Assembly (NCBI GenBank): GCA_014190175.1
Contig: BJFZ01000009.1
Coordinates: forward strand, 1 to 43,163
Direction: 5' to 3'
Length of the DNA: 43,163 nt
Source of the DNA: Actinomycetes bacterium
GTDB lineage: Bacteria; Actinomycetota; Actinomycetes; Nanopelagicales; Nanopelagicaceae
Shown here: positions 25,018 to 36,886 of the stretch, one piece after another
How positions within the stretch are numbered: position 1 is the stretch's first letter
Layout: each line of letters opens with the position of its first letter
The notes under the pieces: generated by a model
Told to the model about the DNA's origin: nothing
Database searches by the model: none
Seen by the model: the letters and a program-made list of their open reading frames with translations, nothing else
Translations under genes and position numbers: made by a program

Positions 25018-25872
25018 GTGAGTTCAACTTCCTCAGCCATTGAAGTCCACGGACTCTTGAAGAGCTACCCGAATCATGTTGCAGTAGCCGGAATCGATCT
25101 TGAAGTTAGAAGTGGCGAGATATTCGCACTGCTTGGACCCAATGGTGCCGGGAAAACTACAACGGTAGAGATCCTAGAAGGCTATCGATCCCGTGATGGC
25201 GGCTCGATATCTGTGCTTGGAGTAGATCCCGCCAATACTGATCTTCGGGCATGGAGAAATCGAATCGGAATCGTTTTGCAATCCACAAAAGATGCGGCTG
25301 ATTTAACTGTTGAGGAAGCAATCTCACACTTCGCTGGTTATTACTCCAATCCGAAAGATGTAGATCAAGTAATAACAGCGGTTGGATTGAGTGAAAAACG
25401 TAAAGCCAAAGGTGAACAACTTTCTGGTGGGCAACGCCGCAGGTTGGATGTCGCACTTGGGATTCTTGGCAATCCGGAGCTGCTCTTTTTGGATGAACCA
25501 ACTACAGGGTTTGACCCTGAAGCCAGACGAGCCTTTTGGGATTTAATTCGCCAACTCAAAAATGATGGCACCACAATTTTAATGACTACTCATTACTTAG
25601 ATGAAGCCGAGGCGCTCGCTGATCGATTAGCAGTAATGACAGATGGGAAAATCCTGGAAGTTTCTACGCCAGCATTACTTGGTGGGCGGGCACGGGCAAA
25701 AGCTCGAGTAAGTTGGAGTGAAAATGGAAAAAGTAATTTGGAGTTAACTGATTCCCCTACTCAATTTGTTAATCAGTTGAGTGTGCGCATAGGCGGAGAA
25801 ATTCAGGAGCTTTCGGTAACCAGACCAAACCTTGAGGATATATATCTTGAAATGATTGGTGAAAAAGTATGA
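25018..25872 (+). CDS. ABC-2 type exporter ATP-binding protein
   Basis: 284 residues from the GTG at 25018-25020; the open frame extends upstream to 24715, but that part is antiparallel to the zinc-ribbon gene and has no ABC features. Walker A GPNGAGKTT is at 40-48, then the Q-loop in VLQSTKDAADLTV, signature LSGGQRRRLDV, Walker B LLFLDEPTTG and the switch His in TTHYLDEAEAL. The TTHYLDEAEALADR form is that of the DrrA/CcmA-like exporters of drugs, lipids or polymers. It shares an ATGA overlap with its permease. Partner and overlap make an exporter certain; the cargo is unknown. Confidence 0.93.
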   Translation: MSSTSSAIEVHGLLKSYPNHVAVAGIDLEVRSGEIFALLGPNGAGKTTTVEILEGYRSRDGGSISVLGVDPANTDLRAWRNRIGIVLQSTKDAADLTVEEAISHFAGYYSNPKDVDQVITAVGLSEKRKAKGEQLSGGQRRRLDVALGILGNPELLFLDEPTTGFDPEARRAFWDLIRQLKNDGTTILMTTHYLDEAEALADRLAVMTDGKILEVSTPALLGGRARAKARVSWSENGKSNLELTDSPTQFVNQLSVRIGGEIQELSVTRPNLEDIYLEMIGEKV

Positions 25873-26666
25873 GCCAATCAAAATTGCCCAGCACTTTAAA
25901 AATTGGAATTAGCCGCGGATTTTTAGAAGTAAAACAGTTTATGAGGCAACGTGAGTCAGTCGTTTTTACTTTGTTATTTCCAGTCCTCTTGTTACTAATT
26001 TTTGGATCAGTATTTAAAGATGAAATTGCACCAGGTGTCACATTTAGCCAGTATTTTGTAGCAGGCATGATCGCATCAGGTTTAGTTAATACTGGATTTC
26101 AACAATTAGCGATAACTATTCCGATGGAACGTGATGATGGGACTCTTAAACGCTTGCGCGGAACCCCGGCTCCGGCATCTTCATATTTTATTGGAAAAAT
26201 AATATTGGTATTTGTGAGTATGAGCATTCAAGTTATATTGTTGTTAATTTTTGGAGTTCTACTTTATGGAATCGCTCTTCCTTCTGACAGTGCGCATTGG
26301 ATAACTTTTATTTGGGTAATGTTGCTTGGATTAATCAGCTCAACATTGCTAGGAATCGCCTTTTCTTCCGTTCCAAAAAGTGGTCGTGGTGCATCTGCTG
26401 TGGTTTCGCCAATCGTGATCATCCTGCAATTTTTCAGCGGAGTTTTCTTTGTTTTCACCCAACTACCAAGTTGGATGCAAAATCTTGCAGCGATCTTCCC
26501 ACTCAAATGGCTCACTCAAGGAATGCGCGCGGTTTTCCTTCCTGATTCATTTGCCGCTCAAGAAGTGGCTGGCAGTTGGGAGTTAGGGAAAATCGCCTTG
26601 TTTCTAGGTATGTGGTCAATCGCCGGCTTTTTCTTAGCACTTAAAACTTTCCGGTGGGAGAAATAA
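25869..26666 (+). CDS. ABC-2 type exporter permease
   Basis: 265 residues with six membrane segments, ABC2_membrane (DrrB/NodJ-like) family. Landmarks are the amphipathic N-terminus (FLEVKQFMRQRESVVFTLLFP), the MERDDGTLKRLRGTPAPASSYFIGK cytoplasmic element that contacts the ATPase, and the LPSWMQNLAAIFPLKWLTQGMRAVF segment before the last helices. It is translationally coupled to the ATPase gene and followed after one base by a secreted-protein gene, so all three may form one operon. Confidence 0.93.
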   Translation: MSQSKLPSTLKIGISRGFLEVKQFMRQRESVVFTLLFPVLLLLIFGSVFKDEIAPGVTFSQYFVAGMIASGLVNTGFQQLAITIPMERDDGTLKRLRGTPAPASSYFIGKIILVFVSMSIQVILLLIFGVLLYGIALPSDSAHWITFIWVMLLGLISSTLLGIAFSSVPKSGRGASAVVSPIVIILQFFSGVFFVFTQLPSWMQNLAAIFPLKWLTQGMRAVFLPDSFAAQEVAGSWELGKIALFLGMWSIAGFFLALKTFRWEK

Positions 26667-26667
26667 G

Positions 26668-27321
26668 TTGCTGGCGCTTCGAGTATTACTGGCTTTGGCT
26701 ATTTTGTTTGGTGCGGTTCCCGCAAATGCAGTTACCAAGCCATCACCTACTCCAAAAAAGAGTGCGCCAGCCACAAAAAAACCAGTTATAAAAAAGAAAG
26801 TAGTAGAGAAGAAATCGGTCAAGAAGAAACCCGCTAAGAAAAAGGTCCGCAAAACTGCTAAACCGTTTCCAATTCCAAAAGCAGTATGGCCACCTAAAGG
26901 ATTTAAATTAAGCAATGGGATTTACTACTCATCACCGCGAAGCGAGAAAGAATTAGTAGAACTTCTTACATCCAAAAAAGCACTTGCTGCAGATTTAATG
27001 GCTTGTAAAGAATTCATTTGCACAGTGATCCGGGTAGCTTCCGAAGAAAAATGTAGCGCTTGGCAATTTACCTCAAAAGTGATTACCTACGATGGAAAGC
27101 CCTTAGGGGATCTAATTTCACTGCGAAAAGGAAGTCAAGGTAAAATTGTCGTCACTTACTTTTTAATAAGTAAAGAGCCACTTGAAAATAATTCTGAAAT
27201 AAATCGAATTATCACTACATGTATTAGAGGGTCTGTCGTTGGGGACATACCGTCAGATGAATTTATTCCTGTCACTCCAGAAGCGATTAAGGTTGAAACG
27301 CAGAGTCCTGCAGCTCAATAA
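26668..27321 (+). CDS. secreted protein with Lys/Pro-rich linker, unknown C-terminal domain
   Basis: 217 residues from a TTG start two bases after the permease stop. Residues 1-22 form a signal peptide ending in VPANA. Residues about 25-75 are a low-complexity Lys/Pro/Val segment (KPVIKKKVVEKKSVKKK and similar), likely to bind anionic wall polymer or DNA. Residues about 80-217 form a compact domain with four Cys (MACKEFIC, EKCSAW, TTCIRG), which could make two disulphides after export. I recognise no family. Position directly behind an ABC-2 exporter suggests envelope function; it need not be that exporter's cargo because it carries its own Sec signal. Confidence 0.7.
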   Translation: MLALRVLLALAILFGAVPANAVTKPSPTPKKSAPATKKPVIKKKVVEKKSVKKKPAKKKVRKTAKPFPIPKAVWPPKGFKLSNGIYYSSPRSEKELVELLTSKKALAADLMACKEFICTVIRVASEEKCSAWQFTSKVITYDGKPLGDLISLRKGSQGKIVVTYFLISKEPLENNSEINRIITTCIRGSVVGDIPSDEFIPVTPEAIKVETQSPAAQ

Positions 27322-27325
27322 CTTT

Positions 27326-27898
27326 TTACCTATTTGCTCCTGGCACCCAAAGTTCATCACCAATCTTTTTATTCTCATACCGTGCTAATACAAAGAGCAA
27401 ATCAGATAGGCGATTCAAATATTTTGCAGTAGTTGGGTTTACACCGCCACCAAATGCATGGATCGCTGCCCATGTGCAACGTTCTGCTCTACGTGTGACA
27501 GTTCTAGCAACATGAAGAAGTGCCGCTTCCCCGGTTCCTCCTGGGAGGACAAATGAGCGAAGTGGTTCTAACTCTCCATTAAATTTATCTATTTGCTCTT
27601 CAAGATAATCTACTTGTGACTCTAAGATTCTTAATGGTTCAAAAGCCGGTGAATCAATAACTGGAGTACATAGATCTGCGCCAACATCAAAAAGATCGTT
27701 TTGAACTCTAATAAGTAAGTTGCCAACCTCTTCGCTAACTTTGCCCAACGCTATAACCACGCCGATACTTGAGTTAGCCTCATCAACTGTGGCATAAGCC
27801 TCAAGCCGTGGATCATTTTTTGAAGTTCGGCTCATATCGCCAAGGGATGTCGTACCGTCATCGCCGGTCTTGGTATAAATACGGGTCAGATTAACCAT
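27326..27898 (-). CDS. pduO: cob(I)alamin adenosyltransferase, PduO type
   Basis: 190 residues. The enzyme transfers adenosyl from ATP to cob(I)alamin, making the cofactor used by methylmalonyl-CoA mutase. The ATP-binding N-terminus [17 protein letters not shown] is diagnostic, followed by [19 protein letters not shown] and the [10 protein letters not shown] helix with [21 protein letters not shown] at the end. It converges with the secreted-protein gene (4-base gap) and is divergent from murA with only 18 bases between starts. Together with meaB and mce it indicates a working B12-dependent pathway. Confidence 0.95.
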   Translation of the reverse strand: MVNLTRIYTKTGDDGTTSLGDMSRTSKNDPRLEAYATVDEANSSIGVVIALGKVSEEVGNLLIRVQNDLFDVGADLCTPVIDSPAFEPLRILESQVDYLEEQIDKFNGELEPLRSFVLPGGTGEAALLHVARTVTRRAERCTWAAIHAFGGGVNPTTAKYLNRLSDLLFVLARYENKKIGDELWVPGANR

Positions 27899-27916
27899 GC
27901 GCTAAGCCTATTAGGA

Positions 27917-29245
27917 GTGTTCGGTTCCCGTAACATCAACCATGTGAAACCAAACACTGGCCCCCAAAAAGACGGGGCACAGCCTGATTCTGGCCGAATT
28001 CAGGTTCGCGGAGGGGCCAGATTAGCTGGCTCAGTTGTCGTGACCGGTGCTAAGAATTCGGTGCTCAAATTGATGGCAGCGGCGCTATTGGCTCCTGGAG
28101 TGCACACCTTGCGTAACATCCCGGCCATCGCCGATGTTGAAATCATGGGGGAATTGCTAGCCCGGCTTGGTGCAACTTTTACCCACGATTTAGATTCAGC
28201 GATCGTTACCTTAAATATTCCAAATGAGTTAAATCATCGTGCAGATTATGATTTGGTGCGCAAAATGCGAGCATCTATAAATGTCCTTGGCCCTTTAGTG
28301 GCTCGAACTGGTTTAGCTGAAGTTGCCCTTCCAGGTGGAGATGCAATTGGTTCACGTGGTTTAGATTTTCATATCAAAGGTTTAGAACAACTTGGTGCAG
28401 TGATTTCAAATGAGCATGGCTTTGTGATTGCTGCTGCACCTAATGGATTAGTCGGTGCTGAAATTTATTTGGATTTTCCAAGTGTTGGGGCTACTGAGAA
28501 TTTACTAACTGCATCGGTACTCGCAAAAGGCGTAACAATTATTGATAATGCTGCTCGAGAGCCAGATATTGTGGATCTAGGGCAAATGTTAATTTCAATG
28601 GGAGCAAAAATCAAAGGTTTGGGTTCTCCTACTTTGACAATAACTGGTGTTAAAACTTTAAAGCCAGTAGACCACACCGCAATCCCCGATCGAATTGTTA
28701 CTGGGACTTGGGCGTTTGCGGCAGCTATGACAAAAGGTGACATCACGATAGTTGGAGCAAGACCAGAAGATCTTGAATTACCGCTAGATAAATTAGTTCT
28801 TGCAGGCGCAGTAGTTACGACAACTAATAATGGAATTCGAGTACATATGGAATCCAGGCCTAAGGCGGTCGATGTTGTCACGCTTCCATACCCCGGATTT
28901 CCAACTGATCTTCAACCAATGGTTATCGCCTTAAATGCAATTGCCGAAGGTTCTGCAATGGTCACCGAAAATGTCTTTGAAGGTCGATTTATGTTTGTAA
29001 ATGAACTTATGCGTCTTGGAGCGGATGTGACAACAGATGGCCATCACGCCTTTGTGCGCGGAAAAGAACGGCTTTCAAGTGCTCCAGTTGCCGCCACAGA
29101 TATTCGTGCAGGAGCAGCTTTAGTTCTTGCGGCCTTAGTTAGCGATGGCACCACAATTATTGAAGATGCTTTTCATATCGATCGTGGATATCCAAATTTT
29201 GATGAACAGTTACGTTCATTAGGGGCAAATATAACGCGGGTTTAA
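27917..29245 (+). CDS. murA: UDP-N-acetylglucosamine 1-carboxyvinyltransferase
   Basis: First committed enzyme of peptidoglycan synthesis: transfers enolpyruvate from PEP to UDP-GlcNAc. 442 residues from GTG 27917; a GTG at 27944 is an alternative, and the conserved domain starts at about residue 28 ([13 protein letters not shown]). TGAKNS (43-48) carries the conserved Lys/Asn. The active-site loop reads [11 protein letters not shown], with Asp142 in place of the Cys that fosfomycin alkylates in E. coli; mycobacterial MurA has the same change and is resistant. The stop codon abuts that of the convergent secreted-protein gene with no spacer. Confidence 0.95.
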   Translation: MFGSRNINHVKPNTGPQKDGAQPDSGRIQVRGGARLAGSVVVTGAKNSVLKLMAAALLAPGVHTLRNIPAIADVEIMGELLARLGATFTHDLDSAIVTLNIPNELNHRADYDLVRKMRASINVLGPLVARTGLAEVALPGGDAIGSRGLDFHIKGLEQLGAVISNEHGFVIAAAPNGLVGAEIYLDFPSVGATENLLTASVLAKGVTIIDNAAREPDIVDLGQMLISMGAKIKGLGSPTLTITGVKTLKPVDHTAIPDRIVTGTWAFAAAMTKGDITIVGARPEDLELPLDKLVLAGAVVTTTNNGIRVHMESRPKAVDVVTLPYPGFPTDLQPMVIALNAIAEGSAMVTENVFEGRFMFVNELMRLGADVTTDGHHAFVRGKERLSSAPVAATDIRAGAALVLAALVSDGTTIIEDAFHIDRGYPNFDEQLRSLGANITRV

Positions 29246-31105
29246 TTACTTTTTCTTGTATCCAGCAGGACATTTTGGATTTGCCCCACTGACTTTCTTG
29301 TTTATTTTATCTTTTGCGCAAGAGATTACTTTTATCGCAACCACTTTCTTCGGTGCCGCCGCAACTTCGGTTTTCGCCACTTCTGTTTTTACTGCTTCTG
29401 TTTTCACTGCTTCTGGTTGAACTAACTTAACCTTCAAAGTTGGAGAAGAGAAAGTAAATCCCTCTGCGCTTAAGTAAACCCAATTTCCGTTCCGAAATAG
29501 CGAGACTGTCGATCCACGTGATTCTCCCGAGCTTCCACTAGTGATTGAGATTTCCACCTTTACGGGTACTTCTTTTACTCCGTAAAGGCATTGGACCAAA
29601 TCACTTCGCATGGAAAGTCCGTAGGTCCCTAGATTCTCGGTAACGCCATCTGGAGCAAAATGTGGTGCGGCAACCCGATAATCAAGAGTTTGGCTTTCCT
29701 TGTTAAATGTTGGTGCTCCAGGTGAGTAAGCAGATGCATTTGAAGCAACAACTCCTAGTAGTCCTTTTGCTGTTGCTGCGCAACTATCTGTAGCTTCTAC
29801 TACCGTGCTTGAAATTGTCCAACCTTGCGTCTTTAGTAATGCTTTCTCACCCAAGTATTGTTGCCACTTTAAGTAATTTTCAATTGCACCAACACTGCCG
29901 GAATACATTCCGGCCGCGCCGTCCAACCTTCCAACTCCCATAGTGTTTGGGGTGCCATCATCATTAAAGAAAAGCGCTTCTGGAATTTTTGCCCAATCCA
30001 CCCAACCGCCTGCGATGATATTTTCAGAAGGTCCAGCTTCAACTGTTACTCGATCATATAAATTGTCAATCGGTTGACTGCTCACATTTGGTTTAACTAA
30101 ACGCCCATTTAACCAACCTGTGACCGTATTTGGTAACTTCAACTTAACATTTGCTCGAGCGCCTTTTGGAAAATCCACTCGATGGTAACAAGTATTTGTG
30201 TCGTGAGCTAAGCAGCTGGGTTGGATACTTACTTGGCGCACTACCGGATCTTGGGTATTTTTATATTTAAAATTCTCTAGCCTTGGGGCTATTACTGGTG
30301 CTACCTCTGCTGAAATCGGTATCAATTCAAAATTAAAAGTTGGCTTTTGAAAATCCCAGAAGTTTGTACTCTTTTTTGCATACGTTGTGACGCTTCCCCT
30401 GAGTAAATATCTCTTTGTAGCGGCCCCAGGTACATCTACCTCCCAGATCCAGGCTGATAGTCCAGCAGGATAATTTATTTTAGTTGTTGTTGCTTCTCCT
30501 GGGAAAGTTTTGGTACCCAATGGTATTTCTTGAATAGGTTTAGCGACTACTTCACTCTTGTCATCAAGAATTAGTGAGAAACTTTCAACACATCCACTCG
30601 CTGGATCCTTTGCGCAATTTCCTAAAACAGAATCAACACGAAGAGAATTCCCAAAAGTTGTTGCTGGAGCACATTTAGGGTCAGCAATGCTGGAGCAAAA
30701 ATATGAAACTCCAGAATCTGACTCTCCTACTTGAGACTTAAATACTCGAATAGAGGAAATCAGCGCCATGGGCAATTCAGAACTAAAAGAAACTCCTAAT
30801 TTGCTGGGGTCTTTTCGTGTAGCACCACGGCTACCTTCGGGAATGGTGGGCAAGTTTTGTTGAAACCAACCTAGTATTGAATCTGGAGGTGATTTGCTCT
30901 GAAAAGTCTCAATCCGATAAAAATCATTTCCCTGCATTAAATCTTTACTATTTACATCTTCTACAGATAAAGAATTTTCTGCACCATAAGAATTTTGCAA
31001 AGAAGTGATTGAAGTAAATGCAGCCAAAATTACTACAGCGATTCCTAAAATGCTTTTCTGCTTCATTCGGGTGTGCTTCATGCGGCTCCTTGACCTCAAG
31101 AGCAA
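29246..31105 (-). CDS. large secreted protein with KKK-ending Cys-pair tail, unknown function
   Basis: 619 residues. A positively charged start (three Met-containing alternatives; MKQKSILGIAV is likely the core) leads a signal peptide ending near LQNSYGA. The body is rich in Ser, Thr, Gly and Val, beta-like, with several Cys in pairs (FCSSIADPKC, CAKDPASGC, CLAHDTNTC). Then come KTEAVKTEVAKTE-type short repeats and a tail with two Cys that ends KCPAGYKKK. I recall similar tails on secreted proteins of freshwater actinobacteria, but cannot confirm it here. It is five bases downstream of atpC and may be a distal cistron of the atp operon. No enzyme motif found. Confidence 0.75.
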   Translation of the reverse strand: MLLRSRSRMKHTRMKQKSILGIAVVILAAFTSITSLQNSYGAENSLSVEDVNSKDLMQGNDFYRIETFQSKSPPDSILGWFQQNLPTIPEGSRGATRKDPSKLGVSFSSELPMALISSIRVFKSQVGESDSGVSYFCSSIADPKCAPATTFGNSLRVDSVLGNCAKDPASGCVESFSLILDDKSEVVAKPIQEIPLGTKTFPGEATTTKINYPAGLSAWIWEVDVPGAATKRYLLRGSVTTYAKKSTNFWDFQKPTFNFELIPISAEVAPVIAPRLENFKYKNTQDPVVRQVSIQPSCLAHDTNTCYHRVDFPKGARANVKLKLPNTVTGWLNGRLVKPNVSSQPIDNLYDRVTVEAGPSENIIAGGWVDWAKIPEALFFNDDGTPNTMGVGRLDGAAGMYSGSVGAIENYLKWQQYLGEKALLKTQGWTISSTVVEATDSCAATAKGLLGVVASNASAYSPGAPTFNKESQTLDYRVAAPHFAPDGVTENLGTYGLSMRSDLVQCLYGVKEVPVKVEISITSGSSGESRGSTVSLFRNGNWVYLSAEGFTFSSPTLKVKLVQPEAVKTEAVKTEVAKTEVAAAPKKVVAIKVISCAKDKINKKVSGANPKCPAGYKKK

Positions 31106-31110
31106 TTGTG

Positions 31111-31364
31111 CTACTGCTGGGCACTTTCTCCCAAGATTGAAACTCTATCTTTATTCACTGACAAAAATCCACCGTGAACAGTGAAAGTGGTAGCACTTCC
31201 ATCAAGGCCTTTGATGCTTACTTCGCCGTCAACTAAAACTCCAAGTAAAGAAGTATGCCCAGGCAAAATTCCTAAATCACCATCAAGAGTTCTGGCCGAA
31301 ACCATGCTCGCTTCACCAGAGAAGATGCGCTTCTCTGGTGAGACGATTTCAACGTTGAGTGACA

Positions 31365-31365
<1 letters not shown>
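31111..31365 (-). CDS. atpC: ATP synthase F1 epsilon subunit, short form
   Basis: 84 residues, all belonging to the N-terminal beta-sandwich (VEIVSPEKRIFSGEASMVSARTLDGDLGILPGHTSLLGVL and VHGGFLSVNKDRVSIL, given here as landmarks). The usual protein is 120-135 residues; the C-terminal two-helix domain that inhibits ATP hydrolysis is absent, the gene stopping after GESAQQ. The frame is clean, so this looks like a natural short form rather than a break. The GTG start overlaps the atpD stop by one base. The subunit couples the gamma stalk to the c-ring. Confidence 0.92.
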
Positions 31366-33706
<2,341 letters not shown>

Positions 33707-33752
33707 AGCTACTCTCTACCTCCCTTCATATCTAATTTCACGTTAATTTAAT

Positions 33753-35390
33753 TTACTTCTTGGCAGGTGCAACAAAACGAGTGATTTGCTCGGCGTTTTC
33801 ACCAGTTAGCGCATCCGCTGCTTTTTCTTCCAAAGCTTTTGCCTCTGAAGATACAAAGCGACCAGTAAATGCAGTGATTGCCTCGGTTAGGGCTGCGACG
33901 GTGTCATCGGTTAACTCTTTAGTACTTTCGATAACATCAATTACAGCTTTGCGATCGCGAGCTAAGAACTCTAAGAACTCAGCTTCGAAACGACGAATGT
34001 CAGCAACCGGAATCTTGTCTAGCTTTCCGGTAGTTCCAGCCCAGATTGATGCAACTTCTTGGGCAACTGAGAACGGGCTGTACTGACCCTGCTTCAAAAG
34101 TTCTACCATTCGCGCACCGCGCTCAAGTTGGGCTTTTGATGCAGCATCAAGGTCAGAACCGAATGCAGCGAAGGCTTCAAGTTCGCGGTACTGAGCAAGA
34201 TCAAGACGCAAACGACCCGCAATCTTCTTGATTGCTTTTGTCTGTGCTGATCCACCTACACGAGAAACAGAGATACCTACGTTAATTGCCGGACGAACGC
34301 CTGCGTTAAATAGATCGGTTTAAAGGAAGCACTGTCCATCAGTAATCGAAATAACGTTTGTCGGAATAAACGCAGAGACGTCATTACCTTTTGTCTCAAT
34401 AATTGGAAGTCCAGTCATTGAACCGGCGCCCAACTCATCTGAAAGTTTTGCGCAACGCTCAAGTAAACGTGAGTGTAAGTAGAAAACATCTCCTGGGTAC
34501 GCTTCACGACCTGGTGGACGACGAAGAAGAAGTGAGACCGAACGGTAAGCCTCTGCTTGCTTTGAAAGGTCATCAAAAACAATTAATACATGTTGTCCGG
34601 CATACATCCAGTGCTGACCAATTGCCGAACCGGTGTATGGAGCTAAGTATTTAAATCCGGCTGGATCTGATGCAGGAGAAGCAACGATTGTGGTGTATTC
34701 CATTGCGCCAGCTTCTTCAAGTGCTCCGCGAACAGAGGCGATAGTTGAACCTTTTTGACCAATCGCAACATAAATACATTTAACTTGCTTCTTTGGATCT
34801 CCAGATTGCCAGTTTGCGCGTTGGTTAATAATGGTGTCAATCGCAACAGCTGTTTTTCCAGTCTGACGGTCACCAATAATCAACTGGCGTTGTCCGCGGC
34901 CAATTGCGGTCATCGCATCAATTGCTTTAATACCAGTTTGCATTGGCTCTTTAACAGGTTGACGTTGCACAACCGAAGGTGCCTGAAGTTCTAATGCACG
35001 CCGAGCTTCTGCTTTGATCTCGCCTTTGCCATCAATTGGTCGGCCCAATGGATCCACTACGCGACCGAGGAACCCATCGCCTACTGGAACAGAGAGAATT
35101 TCACCGGTACGACGAACGGTTGTTCCTTCTTCAATTCCGCCAGTCTCACCCAAAATAACGATACCGATCTCGCGAACATCAAGGTTCAATGCAAGACCTA
35201 AGGTTCCGTTCTCAAATTGCAAAAGTTCGTTTGTCATCGTTGAAGGAAGTCCCTCAACGCGTGCGATGCCATCGCCAGCTTCGGTGACAGTTCCGATTTC
35301 ATCGCGAGCAGCCGCACCTGGGGCGTATGAGGCAACGAATTTCGCAAGCGCGTCGCGAATCTCCTCTGGTCGGATCGTAAGCTCGGCCAT
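33753..35390 (-). pseudogene. atpA: ATP synthase F1 alpha subunit, interrupted by an in-frame TAA at 34320-34322
   Basis: The full frame would be 545 residues, normal for alpha. Start is the ATG at 35388-35390, six bases after AAGGAG. Codons 1-356 encode the beta-barrel and nucleotide domain (Walker A GDRQTGKT at 173-180) and end ITDGQCFL. Codon 357 is TAA where relatives have Glu (GAA/GAG), and the same frame resumes at once with [20 protein letters not shown] and continues to the normal end at 33753. No base is gained or lost; a single C-to-A difference at plus-strand position 34322 explains it. The Arg finger (SVSRVGG) and helical C-domain lie after the stop, so a truncated product could not function. 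Sequencing or assembly error, a damaged allele or a real mutation are all possible; I regard the organism's gene as probably intact. Confidence 0.9.
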
Positions 35391-35465
35391 CAACTTCTCC
35401 TTCTAATAGGTGCTCGCACACTTTGCGCAAACACAGTTGCTGCTTTCTTTAATTTAGTTTTCGAC

Positions 35466-36299
35466 TCAACTTACGAGCCTACGACCTGCTTCTGCTAAAC
35501 GACTTACAACAGTTCCATCAATAAGTTCATCAGCAAAGCGAATTGAAATTCCGCCTACGACAGCCTTATCAACTTCGACATTTATTCGGACATTTCTGCC
35601 AACTTGTTTTGCAAGTGCAGCACTTAAGCGGCTTACTTGCGCATCGCTCATGACAGTAGCGCTCTTAACGTGAGCAATCACTTGATTGCGACGTTCGGAT
35701 GCGGCTTGAGCAAAATGATTTAATCCGGCTTCTAGATTTCGCCCACGTGGGTGATCCACAAGGACTGAAATCAATGCAAGCGTTGCCGGAGTGGTTTTGC
35801 TGGAAAGTAGATCAGTTATTAAAGCGCTCTTGAGTACTCCAGTTGTGGTTGTGCGATTTGCAAGGGTGCTACGCAACTCAGGGTTTGCAGCAACAATGCT
35901 TCCGAAGCGGAAAAGTTCTTCCTCGAGGCGATCCAGGGTTCCGTCAGCATCTGCTGCTGCCGCCTGCGCTTCGACCGCTAACCACTCAATTGCATCTGAT
36001 AGATCTATAGGTGAAGACCAACGCGAAGCAACCATTAAATGTAACAATTCAACTGTTGCTGGACCAATGTGTTTTGAAACTAATTGATCAACAAGAGCAA
36101 CTTTGTCCTGACCACTTCTTGATGGATCTGTTAATCCGCGTCGAAGTGCAATCGATGAATCGAGCGCATGAAGAGTTAGAAAAAGCTCGCTAGATAGCGC
36201 AGTCGCTTGAGCAGTAGTAGCTCCTTGCAAATGCTTATCTAAATTAGCGCGCGCACTCGAAAACGAGGCACGGCTGCTTCCCTTCATGATCAAACTCAT
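35466..36299 (-). CDS. atpH: ATP synthase F1 delta subunit
   Basis: 277 residues, near the 270 typical of actinobacterial delta and longer than the 180 of E. coli. The first 100 residues carry a helical N-domain and the C-terminal part shows the OSCP/delta signature region LSAALAKQVGRNVRINVEVDKAVVGGISIRF, followed by IDGTVVSRLAEAGRRL. It joins F1 to the peripheral stalk b subunit. Translation may begin at Met5. Two bases after atpF. Confidence 0.95.
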   Translation of the reverse strand: MSLIMKGSSRASFSSARANLDKHLQGATTAQATALSSELFLTLHALDSSIALRRGLTDPSRSGQDKVALVDQLVSKHIGPATVELLHLMVASRWSSPIDLSDAIEWLAVEAQAAAADADGTLDRLEEELFRFGSIVAANPELRSTLANRTTTTGVLKSALITDLLSSKTTPATLALISVLVDHPRGRNLEAGLNHFAQAASERRNQVIAHVKSATVMSDAQVSRLSAALAKQVGRNVRINVEVDKAVVGGISIRFADELIDGTVVSRLAEAGRRLVS

Positions 36300-36301
36300 A
36301 A

Positions 36302-36844
36302 CTACTTGGATCCTTCCAAATCAACAAGGAAACGATCAACTACGCGAGATTGACGTACTTGATCATCAAGAGATTCCCCGACAATTTTCGATGCAAGTGC
36401 TGTTGCAATTGCGCCGACTTCGTTCATTAGTGAGTTCATCGCTTGAGCGCGCTCAGCTTCAATTGATGATCGAGCAGCGGCGGTAATGCGGCTGGCCTCA
36501 TCTTGAGCTTTGGTCCGCATCTCTTCAATAATCGCTGCACCCTCAACGCGCGCTTCTTCACGCATCTTTTGTGCTTCACCTTTTGCATCAGCAAGTTGTG
36601 CCTTATATGAAGCCAATGCGGATGCTGCTTCTTGCTGTGCTGCTTCGGCGCGTTCAATGCCACCTTGGATCGCATCAGTGCGTTCGCGGAATGCCTGTTC
36701 AAACTTTGGCACTGCTTTTGAGCGTAACAACAAGAAGAGTAAAGAGAATGCGACTAATCCAACGATGATTTCAGCAATCTGCGGAATAACTGGGCTCTTA
36801 ACCGCTTCTGCATTTGCTAAAACTAAGTGGTGAACGATCATCAT
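36302..36844 (-). CDS. atpF: ATP synthase Fo b subunit
   Basis: 180 residues. One N-terminal membrane helix (about 18-42, IPQIAEIIVGLVAFSLLFLLL) is followed by a long charged helix rich in Ala, Glu, Arg and Gln, the peripheral stalk. Position between atpE and atpH is standard. A single b gene is present and delta is not fused to b, unlike mycobacteria. Confidence 0.95.
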   Translation of the reverse strand: MMIVHHLVLANAEAVKSPVIPQIAEIIVGLVAFSLLFLLLRSKAVPKFEQAFRERTDAIQGGIERAEAAQQEAASALASYKAQLADAKGEAQKMREEARVEGAAIIEEMRTKAQDEASRITAAARSSIEAERAQAMNSLMNEVGAIATALASKIVGESLDDQVRQSRVVDRFLVDLEGSK

Positions 36845-36886
36845 CTACCTCTATCTCTAAATAACTAGTGAATCTCTGGTCGTGCT

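Noticed and set aside
33753..34211. Separate 152-residue gene after the atpA stop
   Set aside because: It is the alpha-subunit C-domain in the same frame as the upstream part; the apparent TTG start is an internal Leu codon of [10 protein letters not shown].
34320..34322. Genetic-code recoding of TAA
   Set aside because: Many genes in the window end in TAA and RF1 with PxT and GGQ motifs is present, so TAA is a stop codon in this organism.
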